A stretch of 64,000 nt of DNA, from NCBI GenBank assembly GCA_028023455.1, contig JAQFVV010000152.1:1114001-1178000 (forward strand). The letters run 5' to 3'. Origin of the DNA: Epiperipatus broadwayi (Eukaryota; Onychophora; Udeonychophora; Euonychophora; Peripatidae). This document shows positions 11,618-23,885 of this stretch, in pieces. Both the position numbers and the translations under genes were made by a program. Position 1 is the stretch's first letter; each line of letters begins with the position of its first letter. A model generated the notes under the pieces. The model searched no databases and was not told the origin of the DNA. It saw nothing but the letters and a program-made list of their open reading frames with translations.

Positions 11618-11997
11618 TTTGGTTGATATTATATTTGAAATTGAAATAGCTCTCTGGTATTCATATTGCATGATATACTCACTGCCAGTGGAAGATTTCC
11701 TTGTTCATGTCAAAATTTCAGGCAGGTTATCAGGTCCAATAATAATTTTAGAATTAAAGAAACATTTTTTATATATGAATACCAATGTAATGGATTTGTA
11801 AGGATAACATTAATTGTTATGTTCATACCAGCTTGTAAGACCATTTCCAAAGAAGTATGGCTAAGCATAGCATAAATTGTCTGTACTTTATTTCTAAATG
11901 TAGGAGGACAAATATAACCCTCACACCTGAATTTACAGGCATTGCTTTAATGCGAATATTTTTCATTATTATGTATAACAAAATACTAAAGGTCACA

Positions 11998-12245
11998 TAT
12001 ATAGAATATATTTTATGTGTTTTTAAAATGTTAAAAAAATAATTATAAAGATAAAATGTCCTATTATTTTATTTTTTTAAAATAAATAATATTTATTTTA
12101 AAACAAAAACGTTGCTATGGGAACTACCAGAAGCTTTTTTAATGATCTGCTTTCCAAGAAACGGTGTGAAGAATTGTAACAAACTTTGCCATTATGTCTT
12201 TGACTGAAAAAAATAAAAAAAATTGTAAGGATTTTTTAAGTTAAT
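11998..12245. repeat. ~250-bp direct repeat flanking LINE A (3' side)
   Basis: Begins TATATAGAATA and ends AAGTTAAT, directly abutting the 3' tail of the LINE at 12,246. It matches 15,477-15,727 along its whole length with scattered substitutions and small indels, including shared ATGATCTGCTTTCCAAGAAA and CATTATGTCTTTGACTGAAA. Its outer flank (left of 11,998) does not match the left flank of the other copy. The arrangement is that of an unusually long target-site duplication. Confidence 0.85.
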
Positions 12246-12257
12246 CATCATCAACCA

Positions 12258-13822
12258 TTATCAATCCACTGCAGGATAAATTTCTCTTCAAGTTCAATCC
12301 ATCTTTTCTGATTTTTAGCTTCTCTTATCCACATCACCCCTGCACACTTTCTTATTTCATCCACTCATCTCACATGTGGTCTTTTCTGGGTCTTTTACAA
12401 TCTCTTGGAATCCAGTTTAAAATTTCAATTGTACATCTACTATCATCTTTTCTAGCAATATGTCCAGTCCAAGTCCAATTGTCTTTTAATTTTTTCAATG
12501 AGATCAATAACACATATGTCCTCTTACCCATATATTGCGTTTTCAATCTCTTTTTATTACTCCTAACATGCATCTCTCCATACTTCTTTGAGTGGTCTAA
12601 AGTTTCTGTTTCTTTTCTATTAAGTGTCCAAGTCTCAGATCCATAACTAAGAACTGATAAAACACATTTATTAAAAACCTTTCTTCTCAAGCACATAGGT
12701 ATATTTTCTTTTAGTATCAAATTATTTTTAACAAAAGCTTTCCAACCAAGTTTAATACTATGATAATTTTGTCCATTATGTTTTTATCTGTATTAATAAT
12801 CTGACCAATCTATTTGCAGTTATTAACTTCTTTTAATTCATCATAATCAATCTTTATTTTCATCTTTTGAGAAAATCGATTGAACATTATTTTAATCTTT
12901 TTAACATTTACCTTTAGTTCTATTTTCTTACTTTCATCTGATAACTCTTGCAACATTTCTTGAAGCTCTGAAGCATTATTTGCAAAAATAATTATATCAT
13001 CTGTAAAATCTAAATGACTTAAATAATCTCCATTTCTTTTTACTAATTTAGCTTCCCATTATAATCCAAAAAATATTTCTTTCAACACTGCTGTAAGACG
13101 TTTTGAATATATGAAGTCACCCTGTCTTACACACTTCTCAATTTTAACCTTTCTAGTATCATTATGTAACCTAATTGTTGCTATTGCATTTTTATAAATA
13201 TTCTTCAGAATATGAAAATATTTCAAGTCTATACATTGATGATCCAATGGTTTAAGCACCAAAGAAATGCTGATAAAATCAAATTCCTTTTCATAATCTA
13301 CAAATCCAAAGCATAATAGCAACTGATATTCATTGACTCTTTCTATAACTTCTCTCAACCCTTGGATATGATCTACTGTACTAAAACCACTTTTAAATCC
13401 AGATTGTTTTCTTGGTTGGTAGAAATCCAGTGTTCTCTGTAGACAAGTTGTAATTATCTTAGTAAAAAATTTGTATAAAACCGATAAAAGACTGATAGGT
13501 CTGTAATTTGTAATATCTTCTTTATTACCTTTTTTAAATATTAATATTAATACTACATTCTTCCAATCATCCAGTACATCTTTATCATTTAGACATTTGA
13601 TATATAATTTTGCTAAAAAAATTCTATTTCTTCATCTGCTTCTTTTAATATATCAATTATAATTTCATCATTACTTGGGGCTTTTCCTTTCTTTATAAAT
13701 TTAATTGCATGTCTAACTTCTTCATTTAAAATGCTGGGCAATTTGGAAAGTATAATAGATATTGTAGGTACTTGTTCTTTATTACTATATAATTCTTGAT
13801 AGAAACTTTCTACCCATTTCAT
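12258..13822 (-). pseudogene. LINE A reverse transcriptase and C-terminal region
   Basis: Broken minus-strand frames carry the RT palm: VDYEKEFDFI (motif A, 13,059-13,358), a VRQGD block typical of non-LTR RTs, and HLDFTDDIIIFANN (motif C, near 13,000; the alanine of FADD is replaced by threonine). The distal part (12,370-12,720) has CVLSVLSYGSETWTLNRKE and WTWTGHIARKDD, the conserved RTE C-terminal region, and the ILQWID ending lies near 12,265. The upstream end is MKWVESFYQELYSNKEQ (13,822). Function in an intact element is target-primed reverse transcription. Stops and frameshifts between pieces show it is inactive. ORFs on the opposite strand here are shadows. Confidence 0.85.
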
Positions 13823-13922
13823 GTTATCATCTTTCTTTTTAGTAATAATTTTATCTTTTTTTCTTATTGCAAATATAAATTTCCTACCAATACCAAAAGG
13901 TTGTTTTACACTCTAGAGACTT

Positions 13923-15150
13923 TTATTCTCTTCTAGTTTTCTTTGCTAGTTCACAGTTGTACTTTCTTATATCATTTTCAACTCTTTTCCACATCATTTT
14001 ACAAAATTCAAAGTATTCAATCTTTTTTAATGCATCATTTTTGTATATTTTTGTATCCTTATTTTTCTTCATAAATACTCTAGTCTTAGTAAAAAATTTA
14101 TTGGTCAATTGTGGCTTTTTTCTATCAGCTATCTTTGTTGCAGTTTTTAAAAGTGTATCAGCTATTTTCTTATTAATTCCATTCAAATCTGAATCATGTT
14201 CAAAATCTACTAATATTTGAAACTGATTTGTAAGTTCTAATTTAAATTCATTAGAATGTTTTTGAAAATTAGGAATATCAAGTGAAATATTGTTTTTTCT
14301 CAATAATTTTTGTCCCTCTGGTTTTGCATCAATGTGTATCTTACATCTTACTAATTGATGATCATTTCCTGTGTTAAATTTGTTAAGAACATGACAATCT
14401 TGAAACATGTATTTTCTGTTAGTCAAAATATAATCCATTCTGCTAGACCTTCATTTGGATGCTTCCATGTCCATTTTCTTTTAACATTTTTTTCAAAAAA
14501 AAAAGTTCATAATATAAAGTTTTTCTTTTTCTGCAAACTCCACAAGTCTAGTCTCCCATAACAATTTTACATTAGCTTGAAATGCTGATCTTTAGTTTAT
14601 TACAATTTTGAATGTTGTTTACTTTGATCAAAGGTCTTTTGTACATCCATATAAAAATCTTCTACTACTTCGTCACTATGAGAACTTGTTGGGGCATAAA
14701 CCTGAATTATATGCATTTGGGATCTGCTATTAAGTTGTATAACTAATCTTGGTACACTGTCCGATATATCATCAATCTCCACAATGTTGTTCTTCCACTT
14801 TGTATTTATAATGAATCCTATTCGACTTGTATTTCCAATATTTGTGCCTTTATAGTAGAGTATATGTCCACTTTTAAATCAATTGTCTCTTCACCTTTTC
14901 TTCTAACTTCATGAAGTCCAATAATGTCCTATTTAATATAAAACATTTTTTTCTAATTCTTGAAATCTTGTTTCACTTGAAAGTGATCTGCAGTTGTAAG
15001 TACCTAAATAAAAAATCATCATCAAATGGCAGCCTGTGTCCACAATCATGGAATTCTTAGCGTCTCCACCTTTGGCGACTAACCACTGCTTTAGTTAATG
15101 ACTTTACAGACTCCTGAGAATACAGGCCATTAATTATTTTTGTCTGTCAT
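13923..15150 (-). pseudogene. LINE A apurinic-type endonuclease domain
   Basis: The start corresponds to the ATG at 15,148-15,150, the same position as in copy B. Recognisable pieces are SGHILYYKGTNIGN (about 14,850), the 60-codon piece 14,600-14,782 with IIQVYAPTSS, and the 171-codon piece 13,923-14,438 with NTGNDHQLVRCKI, which corresponds to the SDHxLV endonuclease motif. The GDFNARIG block seen in copy B is lost here through a deletion near 14,580-14,600. The intact domain would nick target DNA to prime reverse transcription; this copy is disabled. Confidence 0.8.
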
Positions 15151-15476
15151 GTTTGTATATATCAATTGGAAATATATTTATCTTTTACATATACATTCAT
15201 TTTGCCTTATCAGGCAAGAAGAAAGACCATGGTGTTTCTTGATCTTAAACTCAGAGGTAAAAAGCTAATAAACTCACTGTGCTGGCTAATGCATATTGGT
15301 GAGCAGCACATCCATGTCCATACACTGTATGAATAATCATATAGTAATGACATCTGAAACAATAAGAATGTATGGAGTGGACATTAAGAATTTGCCCTTC
15401 TTTGTTCCTTTAAGTCCTCCAAGAGGAAACAAAGTATTTTTTTTCATTAATAGCAAACTCTTTGCTGCAGTCCATG

Positions 15477-15727
15477 TATATAGAATACATTTTATATGTG
15501 TTTTTAAAATGTTAAAAGAAGTAAGTGTAAACATAAAATGTGTTATTTTATTCCTTTAAAATAAAGAATATTTTTTAAAACAAAAATGTTGCTACAGGAA
15601 CTAACTACCAGAACCTTTTTAAATGATCTGCTTTCCAAGAAACTGTGTGAAAAATTGTAACAAACTTTGACATTATGTCTTTGACTGAAAAAGTAAAAAA
15701 AAAAATTATAAGGATTTTTAAGTTAAT
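15477..15727. repeat. ~250-bp direct repeat flanking LINE A (5' side)
   Basis: Second copy of the repeat at 11,998-12,245, in the same orientation. It starts at the TATATAGAATA immediately after the point where LINE A and LINE B 5' homology ends (CTGCAG near 15,465) and ends AGTTAAT, followed by an unrelated ATTATGCACC. Confidence 0.85.
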
Positions 15728-17139
15728 ATTATGCACCTCCAAAATGCTTTACCTGATCTTTCCAGGAATGTTACTGAATATGGAACTGTAGACAAAGAAA
15801 TGCTTTAAAGTTTAATCTTGATTCTGCCAATCTATTCATCACTATTAAATGCTGAATAAATATTTTATAATTTACTTGCCAAAAAACAAACTAGTCATTG
15901 AAAATAATTATTCCATAGAAATGTACTTCTATAAATTTATCTGCAAATCTGCATATTTTAAATGCTCATAGGAAAATTGCAGCGAAAACTCTCTTAGGAA
16001 AAATGCCACTAATAAGCCAATTGAAGCTAAAATATAATATAAATTCCATAGACATTAAAATTTCATGATTAATGACCATATTTCCACATTTGCACTTACA
16101 AAATATATATGTAAGCTCACAAAGATATTAAATTAAATCAACTGAACTTTCTCTAGCTATTCTCAAAGAGATTGTACATTACAAAGATTTTCTTCTCATG
16201 CATGATCACCATATAAATTGTCTTAATGGTAAATATATAAATACATTTTTTATTATCATTATTCTTATGTAATTCTATTTTTTAATTAAAGTTATTATTG
16301 TTGATACTAATTTTGTTTATCATTTTTCATTGTAACCCAACTGATTATTTATTTTGTTAATGTAATAAATTATTAGATGGAGGGGAGGGAAATCAGGAAA
16401 TTTAATTGAATCTACATGGAAACTTGCTTTTAAGAGGGTTCAATTTGATCATTGCTTGTACTAACTTGTCAATTGAAAATAATTTGGATATACTCACTCT
16501 ACCATGTACATGGTCACTCTTTAATTATATTAAAATCCACTAAACAAAAATTAATTTATAAATATTGTGTTCTTTTTTCATTTTACTATCAACTGGATTA
16601 TTATCAATTGTTAAAAAAGCAGCTACTATTAAGCCAAGATTTTTATGAATCAAAAAAATGAAACTATATTTTATATTAAACACAATTACTTGTTAATAAA
16701 CTTAGCATTATACAGATAATTTTATTGGACCATCAGTTGTCAACCAGAAATAGTTATCATTCATTACAGTATTCTTGAATGGCTACTACTGTCCAGTCAT
16801 GGTTAAAGTGTTCCAGTCAAAATATTAATATTCAATCATTTTAGCAAGAAGCAACTATATATGTAGATAAATCTGAAATATATGCTGATAATGATATATA
16901 ATGGAAGCTTCCACATAGTTTTGTAGATGAAATTTTTATTTCAGTCAACAATCACTTAAAATTGCAGTGCAAGCTAAAACATGCCATCTAGTAATAACAA
17001 TAACATTTCTCTGAGCCAGACAAATACTATTATTATTACTAAATGGTTATTTTAATTCATTATTGTTTGGTTATAGAACAACTGAAATTTTATCTAGATT
17101 ATAACATATAAAAATACCATTGCATTTCAATGTTTATAT
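15728..17139. other. Intergenic, nothing recognised
   Basis: AT-rich sequence between the two LINEs. The ORF 16,452-16,661 is short and compositionally biased. No repeat or RNA gene was supported. Confidence 0.55.
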
Positions 17140-17225
17140 TTATAATTTTATGAATATATATATATATATCATCAATCATCATATATTTATAATTTTATGA
17201 ATATATATATATATCAATCATCAAT
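17140..17225. repeat. Duplicated (AT)n plus CATCAATCATCA tail of LINE B
   Basis: An approximately 50-bp block of ATTTATAATTTTATGAATATA(TA)n followed by CATCAATCATCA occurs twice in tandem next to the LINE 3' end. RTE LINEs typically end in short tandem repeats, so this is probably the expanded 3' tail with some target sequence. Confidence 0.7.
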
Positions 17226-17239
17226 CATCATCAACCATT

Positions 17240-19083
17240 ATCAATTCACTGCAGGATGAAGGTCTTTTCAAGTTCAATCCATCTTTTCCTATCTTTAGCT
17301 TCTCTTCTCCACATCACCCCTGCACACTTTCTTATTTCATCCATCCATCTCACATGTGGTCTCTTTCTGGGGTCTTTTACGATCTCTTGGAATCCAGTTT
17401 AAAATTTCAATTGTCCATCTGTATCATCCCTTCTAACAATATGCCCAGCCCAATTCCACTTCTGTCTTTTAATTTTTTCAATGAGGTCAGTAACACATGC
17501 ATTGCATTTTCGATCCCTTCTTGTTACTCCCATCATGCATCTCTCCACACTTCTTTGAGTGGTCTGAAGTCTCTATATTGCTCTTCTATTAAGTGTCCAA
17601 GTCTCAGATCCATAAGTAAGAACTGGCAAAACACATTTATTAAAAACCTTCCTTTTCAAACACACAGGCATATTTCCTTTGAGTATCAAGTTATTTCTAC
17701 CAAAAGCACTCCAACCAAGTTTAATTCTATGATTAATTTCATCCATTATATTTCCATATGTATTAATAATCTGACCAAGATATTTGTAACTGTTAACTTC
17801 TTCTAACTCATCATAATCAATCTTTATTTTCATATTTTGAGAAAATCTATTAAACATTACTTTAGTCTTTTCAACATTTATTTTTAGTCCTACTTTCCTA
17901 CTATCATCTGATAACTCCTGCAACATTTCCTGTCGGTCTAAAGCATTATTTGCAAAAACAACTACATCAACTGCAAAATCTAAATGACTTAAATAATCTC
18001 CATTTACTTTCCCTCCTTTAGCTTCCCATTTTAATCCACAAAATACTTCTTGCAACACTGCTGTAAAATGTTTTGGAGATACGGAGTCACCCTGTCTTAC
18101 ACCCTTTTCAATGTTGATATTTCCTACTATCATTATGTAATATAATTGTTGCTGTTGCATTTTTATAAATATTCTTCAAAATATGACAATATCCTGGATC
18201 TATACCTTGATGATCCAATGCTTTAATCACTGAAGAAATGTGTATAGAATCGAATGCCTTTTCATAATCTACAAATCCTAAACATAATGACAACTCATAT
18301 TCATTTGTCCTTTCTATAACTTCTCTCAATACCTGGATATGATCTATTGTACTAAAACCACTTTTAAATCCAGCTTGTTCTCTTGGTTGGTGGAAATCCA
18401 GTGTTTTCTGTAGACGAGTTGTAATTATCTTAGTAAAAATTTTGTATAAAACTGATAAAAGACTGATAGGTCTGTAATTTCTAATATCTTCTTTATCACC
18501 TTTTTTAAATATTAATATTAATACTGCATTCTTCCAATCATCTGATACATCTTTATCATTTAGACATTTGGTATATAACATTGCTAAAAAAAATGTATAT
18601 TTCTTCACCTGTTTCTTTTAATATATCAATTACAATTCCATCATTACCTTGAGCTTTCCCTTTCTTCATAAATTTACTTGCATATCTCATTTCCTCATTC
18701 AATATTCTGGACAATTCAGAAGATATAATATGTATAGGAGGCACTTGTTCTTTATTACTATACAATTCTTGATAGAAGTCTTTTACACATTTTATGATGT
18801 CATCTCTCTTTTTAGTAATAATGCCATCTTTTTTTCTTATTGCAAATATAAATTTTCTACCAATACCACAATGTTGTTTTACACTCTTTAGACTTTTATT
18901 CTCTTCTACAGTTTTCTTTGGTAGTTCACAATTATACTTTCTTATATCATTTTCAACTCTTTTCCACACCATTTTACAAAATTCAAGATATTCAATCTTT
19001 TTTAATGCAACATTGTTGTATATACTCATATTCCTTCTTTTCTTCATAAATTCTCTAGTCTCAGTAGAAATTTTATTGGTCAA
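17240..19083 (-). pseudogene. LINE B reverse transcriptase and C-terminal region
   Basis: Three overlapping frames cover the domain: 18,556-19,083, 18,108-18,608 and 17,573-18,160. Visible landmarks in order are NYRPISLLSVLYKIFTKII (fingers), FVDYEKAFDS (motif A aspartate), a VRQGDSVSPKHFTAVLQE block (motif B region), and HLDFAVDVVVFANN. The last is motif C, normally FADD, with the first catalytic aspartate changed to valine. Then come YKYLGQIIN and VLTYGSETWTLNRR. The terminal ILQWID has a TGA in place of the tryptophan codon. The mutated motif C alone would inactivate polymerisation. Confidence 0.88.
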
Positions 19084-19099
19084 TTGCTGCTTTTTCTAC

Positions 19100-20171
19100 C
19101 AGCTATCTTTGTTGCAGTTTTTAAAAGTGTATCAGTTATTTTCATATTAATTTCATTCAAATCTGAATCATATTCAAAATCTACTAATACTTGAAACCGA
19201 TTTGTAAGTTCTAATTTAAATTCATTAGAATGTTTCTGAAGATTAGGAATTTCAACTGTAAATATTGTTTTTCTTAATAATTTTTGTCTCTCTAGTTTTG
19301 CATTAACATGTATCTTACATCTTACTAATCGGTGATCACTTCCTGTGTTAAATTTATTAAGAACATTACAATCTTAAAATATGTATTTTCGGTTAGTCAA
19401 AATATAATCAAATTTTGCTGTACCTTCATTTGGATGCTTCAATGTCCATTTCCTTTTAATATTTTTCTCAAAAAAAGAATTCATAATATAAAGTTTTTTT
19501 TTTCTGCAAATTCCACAAGTCTATGTCCTCTCTCATTTCTATTACCATAACCAAAACTACCTACAGCATTTTCATCTTTCATTTGTTTACCAATTCTAGC
19601 ATTAAAGTCTCCCATAACAATTTTAAAATGTTGTTTACTCTGATCAAAAGCCTTTTGTACATCCATATAAAAATCTTCTATAACTTCATCACTATGAGAA
19701 CTTGCTGGGGCATAAACTGAATTATCTGCATTTGGTATCTACTATTAAGTTGTAAAACTAATCTTGCCACTCTGTCTGATATACCATCAATCTCCACAAT
19801 GTTATTCTTCCATTTTTTTTAATTTATAATGAATCCTACTCCACTTGTATTTCCAATATTTGTGCCTTTATAGTACATTATATGTCCACTTTTTAAATCA
19901 ATTGTTTCTTCACCTTTTCTTCTAACTTCACAAAGTCCAATAATATCCCATTTAATATAAGACAGTTTTCTTCTTATTCTTGCAATCTTCCTTCACTTGA
20001 AAGTGATCTGCAGTTGTAAGTACCTAAATAAAAAGTCATCATCAAATGGCAACCTGAATCCGCAATCAGAGGATTCTTAGCACCTGCCACCTTTGGCCAC
20101 CAACTGCTACTTTGGTTGGTGACTTTACAGCCTCCTGGGAATAAGGGCCATGAGTTATTTTTGTCTGTCAT
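19100..20171 (-). pseudogene. LINE B apurinic-type endonuclease domain
   Basis: Starts at the ATG at 20,169-20,171. The N-terminal piece (19,974-20,171) ends with LGTYNCRSLSSEGRLQE, matching the strand-1 Asn motif of APE-type nucleases. Next come CEVRRKGEETIDLKSGHIMY (metal-binding Glu), a GFIIN block, and the 61-codon piece 19,481-19,666 with VMGDFNARIG (catalytic Asp/Asn) and NERGHRLVEFA. Several frameshifts separate the pieces. This is the clearest endonuclease copy in the window. Confidence 0.88.
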
Positions 20172-20428
20172 GATTGTATAAATTGAAAAGATATTCTTAA
20201 ACTCAGAGGTAAAAAGCCAATAAACTCACCACACTGGCTAATGCATGTTGGTGAGCAGCCCATCTATGTTCGTATACTATATGAATAATCATATAGTAAT
20301 AACAGCTGCAATGACAAGAATGTATGGAGTGGACATTAGGAATTTGCCCTGCTCAGTTTTTAAGGCCCCCAAGAGGAATCAAATGGTCTCCTTTCAGTTA
20401 ATAGCAAACTCCTTTCTGCAGCCATATA

Positions 20429-20451
20429 TATATATATATATATGCATAAGG

Positions 20452-20490
<39 letters not shown>
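20429..20490. repeat. (TA)n microsatellite beside LINE B 5' end
   Basis: Two TA runs are separated by GCATAAGGTCA; they encode the YIYIYI stretch of an apparent 99-codon ORF that should not be annotated as a gene. Confidence 0.9.
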
Positions 20491-20492
<2 letters not shown>

Positions 20493-23400
20493 GACCTTCC
20501 TCGTTGGTACCATGAAGAAATGTGGGTTCACATTGTGCCAATAGTGACCAGAAATAACTATTAAGAAAAAAATGAATTGTGATATAAATAATATTTTAAA
20601 TTTAGTTAAAAAATTATCAAGACCTTAGTTGGGGTGTACCAACCATTAAAATTTTATTTTACGTGTGTCTAATAGTGGGAGAGGAAGATGGGAAATATCA
20701 CTTGTTAGTATGAGAGCTAAATTAGTAGGAATGTTTGTCTGTAAGCCATAACAGGTGTTTATTCATTAATTCTCTAACTCACTGTCTATTCCTATTCCAA
20801 GAAAACATATATGTGTGGGTGTATGTCCATTTTACATCATCTCACACTTCATATTTTTAATTATTACTTATAATATCCAGTTTGTAATAGCAGTATTTAA
20901 TTGCCATAGAAACTGTCAATAACTCAGTCATTAATAGATCTCTATATTAGTGGAAAGACAGATACACACAAATACCATTAATTAATATGAGTTTTTTATT
21001 TATTATTTATTAATTACATAAAATATAAAAGTTATTTATTTATCTGTTATTATTAGCATTTGTAAATTTAATATTTTTTTTCCAATATTCTATTACTAAT
21101 ATTTTTACAAGCAAGAAAATTCTTGCATATTGCTAAGCTCATTATAACAAAAAAAGGTGTGGCTCAATTTTTTACAGGAGATTCAAAAAAAGAAAAAAGA
21201 GAGAAAAGAGAGAAGAAAGACAGAATAGTTATGGAAAGTGGAATAATTTTCTAAAAAAAAAAATAAGAAAATAAGTGGTCTAAATATTGTGAAAATTCTC
21301 TACTACTCCTTTATGGATAAAGTTCTCTCATACTACTCAGAATAGAACTGTTCACATGGAAGGCAAATTTTAAAAGGTACCCAGCTTTGGCTTTTATCAG
21401 CTAATAATTTAGATTTACTTTGTTCAAAAATGCATGGATATTATATAAAATTGTTAATTATAATTTATTATAATGTATTTATAATGAATAAATGATGTCA
21501 CAGTTGTATAAATTACTAACAATAAAATTAACTAGAAAAAGTGTGCTGAACTCTTTAATAAAATGTTTCATGGACTCTCAGTTAATAAATTTTCTGTTCT
21601 TGCTATGAAAAATAAAATTAAAACAGAAAAATTTGTCTATTCTAACCCTCTGCATTAATATGAGTCATATATACCAAATGACATTACCATTTGCATCTAC
21701 AAAAATGAGTGATAGAATGCGTGACTTAATAATATTTAATACTGAGTTACAAATAATGTATACAAGTTATGGATAAATCACTGACAATGGATTCAATTGT
21801 TATGAAAATTCTATTGAATGCTAGAAACCTAAAAGAAAATAAAGTCATAAATTTTTACTTGGATTATCTTATCAAATTGGAGATATTTTTATTTTATGAC
21901 AAATACAATGATTCCAATACACACAAAGGCTGTTATAATGTCTATTAGGAAATCCTAAAAACATTGAAAATTATTGCAGTTTTTGTCAAATTTTACTTTA
22001 ACCTGCAGGAGCAATGCTTGTATGTTTTTAATGTTGTTAATTCGTCGTTATCATTGTGAGCTACACATATATTTCCGTTTAAACTTTCAAGTCTGAACTA
22101 AAAAAAAAACTTTTATTTTAATGATTAAATGTTGACCTGTATCTCTTCATAATGTCTTGGTATAAATTATACCAAATCGGTAATATTTTTTTGATATTAT
22201 GTTAAAAGAAAAATGGATATTCTCATGCTCATATTATTAGTTCAAATTAAATACTTTAATATTATGCATTGGTTAATAATAATAGATAGACACCTGGAGA
22301 TATTTATGCCAGCATGCAGAATAGTTAAACTTACATGACAGTATTGACTTTAAGTTGAAATTCAATATTCAAATTCTCACAAGGAATAGATTAGTTTAAA
22401 TTTAATTATTGTTAATATGACATTTTATTATTTCATGATTTAGAAATCATTTTATATATGATCGTGTATTCACGTGTCTGTGCACTCTCATAAACTATTT
22501 TACCAAAGTTGTATTTTGTTTTTCCTATCAGTTTCGTTTGGTGCCATATGAAATGCATTGAGTACATTTGGATGAAGAAGTGATCAAAGGGATGCTTTTT
22601 GCTATGTGAATTGAATAACACTCTCCTTGATTGCTTACTTGTTAAACCATGGGTGGTAGTGTATTTTCTTGTTTGATAACATAAAATGAGATAGTTGTAT
22701 TTCTAAATGAAGTGGCAAATTCCCCATTTATTGACGATGAGTCAGCTGAGTTCCGTAACATTTGTGTCCTAAAAGTTGGTAGATATTTATTGAAGAATTA
22801 AGTTTGAATTTGGAATTCACGTGCATATATGTGAGTATTAAGTTATTGTTATTTCTCTCTACTTCATTCCGGCGTAATTATCATCAGGTAATATATGTTA
22901 GTTATATCAAATAAATGATTATGAATTTCTATAATATGCTTGAAATAAGATTATTAATTTAATGATTAGCTTATTGCACCATTCGTATTCTGATAGAAAT
23001 ATAATTAATAAATGCTTTGTGTTTGTGATCTTGTAAATGCGCACACATTCGGAAATATGATTAAATTAGAGACATAGAAAGAAACCATCACTAGAATTAT
23101 TAGTTATAAACAATTTGTCAAATCATATCACCCATATTATCTCTATTTCATTCATTATTATTGTTGGCAATTCATCCTCCGGTATGAATATAATATTAAA
23201 TTAGGAAATTTTACTTTATCTAATGCAAGAGGTCATAAAACTTTCACTTAGATTTATATAGAAAATATTAAACTACAGATATTCAGAAATAATTTTATAG
23301 CATCCGTTGATTCTTTGGTACTGTTTGTCTTAGCTTATTAAAAACACAAGTGAGAATAGATGTATTAACATTGGATTGTAAATGTATAATTTTCTTTTAT

Positions 23401-23690
23401 TGTTTATTGTTGGTAAATGAGCAAATAGAGTGATAAATGTAAATTAGATAATAAATAGAAGGAAGCGTCTTCAAATATTAAGTGTATAAAATTGTATAAT
23501 TTAATGTTTAATCAAATCTGTGTTTAATGTAAAGATAATGTTAAAGTTATCATTGATGTTTGTGAAAGCATATGTCTTATAATAAATGTTTTGTTGAAAT
23601 AAGATTCCCTCTGAACTGTTTTATCATATACGTTCGATTGACCATTTCCACACACACATATGTTCAACATAATATAACTATAATATTTAT
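20491..23690. other. Intergenic, nothing recognised
   Basis: AT-rich sequence with no supported gene. ORFs at 22,433-22,621 (minus) and 23,572-23,781 (plus) are short; the second overlaps the imperfect duplication described next. Confidence 0.55.
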
Positions 23691-23691
23691 T

Positions 23692-23885
23692 AATTTACTA
23701 CCATATGCGATTTATCTCGATAACATTGAGTTAATTGATCCAAACACTGTAAATGCTAAGAATAAGTCCTACCTTATTTAAAATTGTATCACTTGTCCAT
23801 ATAACATTATATGCCATTTATTTAAACAATACAGATTTAATAGATCATAACACTGTAATGCCAAAATATGATTTTACCTTGCTTA
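23692..23885 (+). repeat. Imperfect tandem duplication, open in both copies
   Basis: Two segments about 115 bp apart resemble each other. Translated on the plus strand they read YAIYLDNIELIDPNTV (from about 23,705) and YAIYLNNTDLIDHNTV (from about 23,811). Similarity is higher at protein than at DNA level in places. No family was recognised. Confidence 0.45.

Larger units (their letters stand above)
12246..15476 (-). mobile_element. RTE-type LINE copy A, nearly full length, decayed
   Basis: On the minus strand this runs from a 5' region at about 15,476 to a CATCATC-type 3' tail at 12,246. It encodes, in broken frames, an N-terminal AP-type endonuclease and a reverse transcriptase, the layout of single-ORF RTE-clade LINEs. 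It is highly similar to copy B (17,226-20,425) along its whole length, including about 300 bases upstream of the start codon, so the 5' end is largely preserved. The coding region has many frameshifts and stops, so the copy is dead. The flanking 250-bp direct repeats indicate its insertion boundaries. Confidence 0.85.
17226..20425 (-). mobile_element. RTE-type LINE copy B, best preserved in the window
   Basis: Minus-strand LINE of about 3.2 kb with 5' region, endonuclease, reverse transcriptase and CATCATC-type 3' tail. From the ATG at 20,171 to the end of the frame near 17,240 is about 2.9 kb, right for a roughly 1,000-residue RTE ORF. The 5' side ends at CTGCAG followed by (TA)n at 20,429, and the 3' side at the CATCAATCATCA tail. 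Target duplications could not be distinguished because both flanks are TA-rich. Frameshifts and stops make it non-autonomous. Confidence 0.88.

Noticed and set aside
13957-14561. Phe/Ile-rich plus-strand ORFs
   Set aside because: Antisense shadows of the LINE A endonuclease and linker; the hydrophobic content comes from complementing Lys/Asn-rich codons. The ORFs at 18,649-19,150 are the same kind of shadow in LINE B.
17354-17806. 150-codon plus-strand ORF
   Set aside because: It is the antisense shadow of the LINE B reverse transcriptase C-terminal region; the minus strand carries the recognisable motifs.
20245-20544. 99-codon ORF with YIYIYI stretch
   Set aside because: It combines the LINE B 5' region (antisense) with a TA microsatellite.
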